From Giesbergeria sp. (GTDB lineage: Bacteria; Pseudomonadota; Gammaproteobacteria; Burkholderiales; Burkholderiaceae_C): a stretch of 13,992 bases of DNA. The translations under genes and the position numbers were made by a program. The first letter of the stretch is position 1. Every line of letters begins with the position of its first letter. The notes below the pieces were generated by a model that saw nothing but the letters and a program-made list of their open reading frames with translations, did no database searches and was not told where the DNA came from. The DNA lies in the NCBI GenBank assembly GCA_017987055.1, contig JAGNUJ010000014.1:7353-21344 (forward strand), in the 5' to 3' direction. Positions 9,315-13,992 of the stretch are shown in pieces.

Positions 9315-9370
9315 ATGATAAAAATCATAGCTACTAGCGTCCGTATTTAAAGGGCTAGAGGCACTTTTGA
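9315..9370 (+). repeat. Dispersed intergenic repeat, copy B
   Basis: The 34-bp core at 9329-9362 starts AGCTACTAGCGTCCG and ends GGGCTAGAGGC. It is aligned without gaps to copies A and C. AGCTACTAGC pairs with GCTAGAGGC as an imperfect hairpin (one mismatch, one G-U). It lies between the MetH-module stop and the start of the Cys-cluster gene and could act in transcript ending or mRNA processing between them. Confidence 0.75.
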
Positions 9371-9396
9371 CTGTGAATTTAGCCCTGGTGCAAGCT

Positions 9397-10461
9397 TTAT
9401 TGGGCTTCGCGGTAGAACAATGGCCGGGTTTTGACCTGTCCCACTGCTTTAGCGATAGCGCCGATGTGCTCGGGCGTGGTGCCGCAGCAGCCGCCCAGAA
9501 TGTTGACCAGCCCTTCGGCGGCGAATTCATGCACCAAGCGGCTGGTGACTTCGGGCGTTTCGTCAAAGCCGGTGTCGCTCATCGGGTTGGGCAGGCCGGC
9601 GTTGGGGTAGCAGCTGATGAAGGTGTCCGGCGCAGCCTTGGCCAGCTCTTGGATGTAGGGGCGCATCAGCGCCGCGCCTAAAGCGCAGTTCAGGCCGACG
9701 GCCAGCGGGCGGGCGTGGCGCACGCTGTGCCAAAACGCCGTCACCGTTTGGCCGCTCAGGATGCGCCCCGAGGCGTCCGTCACCGTGCCGCTGATCATCA
9801 AAGGCAGGCGCACGTTGAGCTTTTCAAACACTTCTTCGATGGCAAACAGCGCGGCTTTGGCGTTGAGCGTGTCAAAAATCGTCTCGACCAAAATCACGTC
9901 CGAACCGCCTTCAATCAGCGCTTCGGTCTGCTCGTAGTACGACTGGCGCAGTTGCTCAAAGGTGATGTTGCGCGCGCCGGGGTCGTTGACGTCGGGGCTG
10001 ATGCTGGCGGTCTTGGGCGTGGGGCCGAGCGTGCCGGCGACAAAGCGCGGCTTGTCCGGTGTGCTGAATTTGTCGCAGGCCGCGCGCGCCAATTGCGCCG
10101 AGCGCAGGTTCATCTCGCGCGCCAAATCGGCCATTTTGTAATCCTCCTGCGCCACGGTGGTCGCGCCGAAGGTGTTGGTCTCGATCAGGTCGGCACCGGC
10201 GGCCAAATAGCCCTCGTGGATGTCGCGGATCACGTCGGGGCGCGTAATTGACAGCAGCTCGTTGTTGCCTTTGACGTCGCGCGCAAAGTCTTTGAAGCGA
10301 TCGCCCACCGCGCCCGGGCCGCTGTAGCCCTCGCCCCGGTACTGGGCTTCCCCCAGCTTGAAGCGCTGGATCATGGTGCCCATCGCGCCATCCAAGATGG
10401 CGATGCGCTGGGCAAGGATGGCGGGAAGGTCGGCGGCTCGGGTGTAGTGGAGGGTGTGCAT
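9397..10461 (-). CDS. metH: Homocysteine S-methyltransferase module of split methionine synthase (MetH N-terminal part)
   Basis: 354 residues covering only the homocysteine/zinc barrel of cobalamin-dependent methionine synthase. The full E. coli MetH is about 1,227 residues, with further folate, cobalamin and activation modules. Seen: ILDGAMGTM (22-30); ETNTFGAT (94-101); GTLGPTPK (143-150); and the zinc ligands C259 (GLNCALG) and C325-C326 (GGCCGT). The reading frame ends naturally after REAQ, with a TAA. Family knowledge: MetH is often encoded as two polypeptides in Burkholderiales. Here no folate or cobalamin module lies on either side, so the partner must be elsewhere if the system works. 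The gene follows alr on the same strand after 60 bases and has its own TACAAT box just before the ATG. A B12-independent role with another methyl donor is possible, but the close MetH similarity argues against it. Confidence 0.92.
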   Translation of the reverse strand: MHTLHYTRAADLPAILAQRIAILDGAMGTMIQRFKLGEAQYRGEGYSGPGAVGDRFKDFARDVKGNNELLSITRPDVIRDIHEGYLAAGADLIETNTFGATTVAQEDYKMADLAREMNLRSAQLARAACDKFSTPDKPRFVAGTLGPTPKTASISPDVNDPGARNITFEQLRQSYYEQTEALIEGGSDVILVETIFDTLNAKAALFAIEEVFEKLNVRLPLMISGTVTDASGRILSGQTVTAFWHSVRHARPLAVGLNCALGAALMRPYIQELAKAAPDTFISCYPNAGLPNPMSDTGFDETPEVTSRLVHEFAAEGLVNILGGCCGTTPEHIGAIAKAVGQVKTRPLFYREAQ

Positions 10462-10469
10462 AGGGGGCG

Positions 10470-10475
10470 ATTGTA
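10470..10475 (-). promoter_or_regulatory. Putative -10 box (TACAAT) of the MetH-module gene
   Basis: On the minus strand TACAAT ends 8 bases before the ATG at 10461, the same arrangement as at purB. The bases between are C-rich with no Shine-Dalgarno sequence. No good -35 hexamer is seen at 17 bases. Confidence 0.4.
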
Positions 10476-10521
10476 GGAAAGCAAGGCAGGATGGCTATGG
10501 GGCGCAGGCGTTACCGGGCGC

Positions 10522-11643
10522 TCAATCCACCGCTGTCGGCACGCGCGGCGCTAGGGCGCACATCAACTCATAGCCGACCGTGCCCGCCGCCTGCGCGACT
10601 TCGTCAATCGCCAGCAGGGCACCGTTCTGTGCGCGGCCCCACAGCGTCACTTCGCTGCCAAAGCCGACTTCCACGCCCGCCGCAATCACCGGATTCAAAT
10701 CCACCGTCACCAAGTCCATGCTGACCCGGCCGACCAATCTGGTGCGGATGCCGTTGACCAGCACCGGCGTGCCAGTGCCGGCGTGGCGCGGGTAGCCGTC
10801 GGCATAACCGCAGGCTGCCACGCCAATCGTCGTCGGCTGGTCTGCCGTGAAGCACGAGCCGTAGCCGACGCTGTCGCCGGCTTGCAGATGTTGCAGCGCG
10901 ACCAAGCGGGTGGCTAGCGTCATCGCCGGCTGCAACTCCCAGTCAGCGGCGCTGTGCTCGGGGTGGTCTGGGGCGCTGCCGTAGAGCACGATGCCGGCGC
11001 GCACCCAATCGGCGGCGGGGTTGTTGGCCAGCGCGCTCAATGCACCAGCGTGGCGCAACATGCCAGCGCTGTTGCACAGGCTGCGCTCGCCGGGCAGGTC
11101 TTGCGTGGCGGCGTCAAAGGCGGCGACTTGGTGGGCAATGCCGCGCGGGCCATCCGCATCCGAAAAGTGGGTGATGAAAGAGATTTCATCGACCTGTGGC
11201 AGCGCGTTGAGCCGCGCCCACGCGCTGCGAAAGCGCTGCGGCGTAAAGCCCAGGCGGTTCATGCCGGAGTTCATTTTCAGAAACACGCGGTGGCCCAGCT
11301 GCGTTTTGTGCGCCGCCAGCATGTCGATTTGCTCATCGCAGTGGATGGTGTGCCACAGCCCCAGGCGCGAGCACAGCTCCAAGTCGCGCGCCTCAAACAC
11401 GCCCTCTAGCAACAAGATAGGGCCGCGCCAGCCGAGTTGCCGCAAGGCTTGCGCCTCTTGCAAATCCAGCAGCGCAAAGCCGTCGGTGCCGCGCAGGCCG
11501 TCAAACACGCGCTCAATGCCGTGGCCGTAGGCATTGGCTTTGACCACCGCCCAGACCTGCGCATCGGGCGCAGCGCGGCGGGCGCGCGCCAAGTTGTGTT
11601 GCAAAGCGCTGGTGTGGATCAGGGCACGGATGGGACGCGGCAT
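10522..11643 (-). CDS. alr: Alanine racemase Alr
   Basis: A PLP enzyme of the cytosol that makes D-alanine for peptidoglycan. 373 residues, normal for the family. Seen: PLP-binding K35 in [10 protein letters not shown] (33-42); K123 in [11 protein letters not shown] (122-132), at the position of the carbamylated lysine in other Alr proteins; R130; R215 in RAGIVLYG; the second catalytic residue Y261 in VGYGS (259-263); and SMD (308-310). I chose the ATG at 11643, giving [10 protein letters not shown], because this matches the family's N-terminus; an upstream in-frame start at 11691 would add 16 residues (Cys-rich, no resemblance). No clear Shine-Dalgarno is seen. It is divergent from lplT (156 bases between starts) and followed by the MetH module after 60 bases, so read-through co-transcription is possible. 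Confidence 0.96.
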   Translation of the reverse strand: MPRPIRALIHTSALQHNLARARRAAPDAQVWAVVKANAYGHGIERVFDGLRGTDGFALLDLQEAQALRQLGWRGPILLLEGVFEARDLELCSRLGLWHTIHCDEQIDMLAAHKTQLGHRVFLKMNSGMNRLGFTPQRFRSAWARLNALPQVDEISFITHFSDADGPRGIAHQVAAFDAATQDLPGERSLCNSAGMLRHAGALSALANNPAADWVRAGIVLYGSAPDHPEHSAADWELQPAMTLATRLVALQHLQAGDSVGYGSCFTADQPTTIGVAACGYADGYPRHAGTGTPVLVNGIRTRLVGRVSMDLVTVDLNPVIAAGVEVGFGSEVTLWGRAQNGALLAIDEVAQAAGTVGYELMCALAPRVPTAVD

Positions 11644-11794
11644 GGCAGGACACTTAAATAAGAAGGCGCAATTCTGGCACTGGCCTGGCACTGCAGCGCG
11701 CAGAGTGCGTGCTATAACCGCCGATCACGCCCCGATAGCCCCCCAAAGGCTCCCCATTTATCAGTTCATCCATCCCTTGGGTGCTCATTTAGCG

Positions 11795-11803
11795 ATGCGA
11801 TGA
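11795..11803 (+). other. Two-codon upstream reading frame overlapping the lplT start
   Basis: ATG CGA TGA reads Met-Arg-stop. Its TGA overlaps the lplT ATG (11800-11802) as ATGA. No Shine-Dalgarno precedes either start. It may be chance, or it may feed ribosomes to lplT. Confidence 0.25.
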
Positions 11804-13101
11804 AGCGCGGATTTTTTACCATCATGTCGGCGCAGTTTTTCAGCTCGCTGGCCGACAACGCGCTGTTTGTCGCTGCGGTGCAACTGCTTATTTCCAATGG
11901 TGCCCCCAGTTGGCAGAGCGCCGCGTTGGTGCCGATGTTTGCGCTGTTTTATGTGCTGCTGGCGCCGTTTGTCGGCGCTTTTGCCGATGCGCTGCCCAAA
12001 GGCCGCGTGATGCTGATCAGCAACGCCATCAAAATCGTCGGTTGCCTGATGATGTTGTTTGGCGCGCACCCGTTGATGGCCTACGCCATCGTCGGCCTCG
12101 GTGCCGCCGCTTATTCCCCCGCCAAATACGGCATCCTGACCGAGCTGTTGCCGGCCTCGCAATTGGTCAAGGCCAATGGCTGGATCGAGGGGCTGACCAT
12201 CGGCTCGATCATTTTGGGCGTGCTGCTGGGCGGGCAACTGGTGGGGCCGGTGCTGTCGCAGCTGCTGTTGGCGATCGACCTTCCCTTTATCCATACCGGC
12301 ATCGACACCCCGGCGCAGGCGGCGATTGCCGCGCTGATTGCGGTGTACGCCGTAGCCGCTTGGTTCAACCTGCGCATTCCGCTGACCGGCGTGCCCATGC
12401 GTCCGCTGCGCCACGACACCAGCCGCAGCGTGCTGGCCAACGCGCTGGCGCTGCTGCCTGATTTTTGGACCTGCAACCGCCGCCTGTGGAGCGATAAGTT
12501 GGGGCAAATCTCGCTCTCGACCACCACGCTGTTTTGGGGCGCGGGCGGCAACCTGAAATTCATCGTGCTGGCCTGGGCCGCCGTAGCGCTGGGCTACAAC
12601 ACCACGCAAGCCTCGGCGCTGACCGGCGTCGTCGCCATTGGCACGGCAGCAGGCGCCGTTTGGGCCTCGATGCGCATGCGCCTCGACATCGCCACCCGGG
12701 TGATTCCGCTGGGGATTGCGATGGGCGTGCTGCTGGTGCTGATGGTGTTTATCAACAGCATTTGGGTGGCGGTGCCGTTTCTGATTGTGCTGGGCGGGCT
12801 GGGCGGTTATTTGGTGGTGCCGATGAACGCGCTGCTGCAACACCGCGGCCACAACCTGATGGGCGCGGGGCGCTCGATTGCGGTGCAAAACTTCAACGAG
12901 CAGGCGGCGATTTTGGGGTTGGGGCTGCTCTACAGCCTGTCGCTCAAACTCGGCCTATCGGTGTTTGGCGCGATTACGGTGTTTGGCGTGGTGGTGGCCA
13001 GCACCATGTGGCTGATTCGTTTTTGGCATTTGTACAACTGCAAATACCACCGCGCCGCCGTCACCCACCTGCTGCGCGTAGCGCGGCGCGATGGCCACTG
13101 A
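11800..13101 (+). CDS. lplT: Lysophospholipid transporter LplT (major facilitator superfamily)
   Basis: An inner-membrane transporter. Family knowledge: LplT flips lysophospholipids from the outer to the inner leaflet for re-acylation, with Aas in enterobacteria. 433 residues against about 400 in E. coli. The product is strongly hydrophobic, with about 12 likely membrane segments. Seen: N-terminal FFTIMSAQFFSSLADNALFVAAV; FVGAFADALPKGRVM (typical MFS loop between helices 2 and 3); YSPAKYGILTELLP, a hallmark of the family; and WIEGLTIGSIILG. The extra length may come partly from the loop around FIHTGIDTPAQ. No aas gene is adjacent: alr is divergent upstream and corA follows. The start at 11800 follows an overlapping two-codon frame and has no clear Shine-Dalgarno. 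Confidence 0.92.
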   Translation: MKRGFFTIMSAQFFSSLADNALFVAAVQLLISNGAPSWQSAALVPMFALFYVLLAPFVGAFADALPKGRVMLISNAIKIVGCLMMLFGAHPLMAYAIVGLGAAAYSPAKYGILTELLPASQLVKANGWIEGLTIGSIILGVLLGGQLVGPVLSQLLLAIDLPFIHTGIDTPAQAAIAALIAVYAVAAWFNLRIPLTGVPMRPLRHDTSRSVLANALALLPDFWTCNRRLWSDKLGQISLSTTTLFWGAGGNLKFIVLAWAAVALGYNTTQASALTGVVAIGTAAGAVWASMRMRLDIATRVIPLGIAMGVLLVLMVFINSIWVAVPFLIVLGGLGGYLVVPMNALLQHRGHNLMGAGRSIAVQNFNEQAAILGLGLLYSLSLKLGLSVFGAITVFGVVVASTMWLIRFWHLYNCKYHRAAVTHLLRVARRDGH

Positions 13102-13119
13102 GCCTCGCCCCCAATATTT

Positions 13120-13175
13120 ACTCCTGATTTAAGAGCTGCTAGCGCACGTGTTTATTGGGCTAGCGGCTGATTTGA
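13120..13175 (+). repeat. Dispersed intergenic repeat, copy C
   Basis: The 34-bp core at 13134-13167 begins AGCTGCTAGCGCACG and ends GGGCTAGCGGC. It is the most symmetric copy: AGCTGCTAGC (13134-13143) pairs with GCTAGCGGCT (13159-13168) over 10 bp, with one G-U pair and a 15-base loop. It fills most of the 88-base gap between lplT and corA and ends about 20 bases before the corA ATG, so it lies in the corA leader or promoter. Confidence 0.8.
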
Positions 13176-13189
13176 CCTGATTTTTGCCC

Positions 13190-13992
13190 ATGATTATCAA
13201 CTGCGCGGTCTATGAAAACGGCCGCAAGCGCGCCGACATCCACGCCGACGACATCAGCCACTGGCTGCAACAACCGGGCTGCTTTGTCTGGGTCGCCTTG
13301 CAAGACCCCGACGCCGCCGAGCTGGCGCAACTGCAAGAAGAGTTTGACCTGCACGAACTGGCCGTCGAAGACGCGCGCAAAGGCCACCAGCGCCCGAAGA
13401 TGGAGGAATACGGCAACACGCTGTTTGTCGTGATGCACCTGCTTGACCCGAGTTTTCAGGTCGATAGCGACGAGCCGGTGGGCGAGCTGGCGGTGTTTGC
13501 CGGGCCTAACTTTGTGCTGTCGGTGCGCACCCGCTGCGCGCAAAACTTTATGGCGGTGCGCCAGCGCTGCGAACGCGAGCCCGAGTTGCTGCAACACGGC
13601 GCCGGCTTTGTGCTGTACGCGCTAATGGACGCCGCAGTCGACCGCTACTTTCCGCTGCTCGACGACTTTGAAACCGAGCTGGAAGACGTCGAAGAGCACA
13701 TCTTTACCCCCGGCGCCGCGCGCGGCAATATCGAGCGGCTGTATGCCCTGAAACGCCGCACCGGCATGCTGCGCCACGCCGTCGCGCCGCTGCTGGACGT
13801 GCTGGGCAAGCTGCACGGCGGGCGCGTGCCGCCGGTGTGCGCCGGCGTGCAAGAGTATTTTCGCGATGTCCACGACCACGTCACGCGCATTGCTGGCACG
13901 ACCGAGTCGGTGCGCGACACCATCGGCACCGCCATCCAAGTGAATTTGTCGATGGTGACGATTGAGGAGTCCGAGACCACCAAACAGCTGGC
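13190..13992 (+). CDS. corA: CorA-family magnesium/cobalt transporter, 5' part (runs off window)
   Basis: The frame is open from the ATG at 13190 to the last base: 267 codons plus two bases. It encodes the large cytoplasmic domain of CorA, starting MIINCAVYENGRK. Seen: FVWVALQDPD (33-42); FDLHELAVEDARKGHQRPK (51-69, the conserved block of the alpha/beta domain); NTLFVVMHL; VGELAVFAGPNFVLSVR; the long helical stalk with ALMDAAVDRYFPLLDDFE; and the approach to the first membrane helix at ESETTKQL. The two C-terminal membrane helices and the GMN selectivity motif lie beyond the window. Function by family: pentameric inner-membrane Mg2+ (also Co2+/Ni2+) channel. No strong ribosome site is visible, and repeat copy C lies just upstream. 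Confidence 0.93.
   Translation, partial: MIINCAVYENGRKRADIHADDISHWLQQPGCFVWVALQDPDAAELAQLQEEFDLHELAVEDARKGHQRPKMEEYGNTLFVVMHLLDPSFQVDSDEPVGELAVFAGPNFVLSVRTRCAQNFMAVRQRCEREPELLQHGAGFVLYALMDAAVDRYFPLLDDFETELEDVEEHIFTPGAARGNIERLYALKRRTGMLRHAVAPLLDVLGKLHGGRVPPVCAGVQEYFRDVHDHVTRIAGTTESVRDTIGTAIQVNLSMVTIEESETTKQL

Noticed and set aside
8736..9350. Plus-strand frame opposite the Cys-cluster gene (204 codons)
   Set aside because: The minus-strand frame is twice as long, has a good ribosome site and ends in a structured Cys motif; the plus frame is an Ala/Leu/Trp-rich shadow that runs into repeat B.
11785..12888. Long minus-strand frame opposite lplT (367 codons)
   Set aside because: The translation is dominated by His, Gln and Arg repeats, the typical antisense of a Leu/Val/Ala-rich membrane protein.

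Overview
The window looks like an ordinary chromosomal segment of a high-GC betaproteobacterium, most likely Burkholderiales/Comamonadaceae. The evidence is the GC-rich codon use, the protein types (short YaeQ, separate MetH homocysteine module, lone LplT, degenerate HD-GYP-type protein) and three copies of a short CTAGC-flanked intergenic repeat of the kind I associate with that family. The family assignment rests on recognition, not a search.

Layout. (i) 1-591: 3' part of an HD-GYP-like signalling protein, closed by a hairpin terminator. (ii) 592-922: intergenic, with that terminator, a 12-bp long-range inverted repeat ending in a T-tract (possible structured RNA) and a TACAAT box just before purB. 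(iii) 923-2993, plus strand: purB (adenylosuccinate lyase), repeat copy A, a strong terminator, then yaeQ. (iv) 2998-6518, minus strand: a chemoreceptor followed, with an ATGA overlap, by an EAL-CBS-GGDEF cyclic-di-GMP protein. (v) 6712-8019, plus strand: glutamate dehydrogenase. (vi) 8024-11643, minus strand: alr (alanine racemase), the homocysteine-binding module of a split MetH, repeat copy B, and an unassigned protein with an Ala-rich N-terminus and a four-cysteine cluster. (vii) 11800-13992, plus strand: lplT, repeat copy C and the 5' part of corA, cut by the window end.

The genes do not form one pathway. Most are housekeeping: purine synthesis, nitrogen assimilation, methionine synthesis, cell-wall D-alanine, lysophospholipid recycling and Mg2+ transport. 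The one clear functional unit is the chemoreceptor/c-di-GMP pair. The degenerate HD-GYP-like protein at the left edge may belong to the same signalling theme.

I found no mobile element, CRISPR array, tRNA, rRNA or defence system. The points most worth follow-up are the unassigned Cys-cluster protein, the purB-upstream structured element, the repeat family, the chemoreceptor/c-di-GMP coupling, and the MetH homocysteine module with no cobalamin module next to it.
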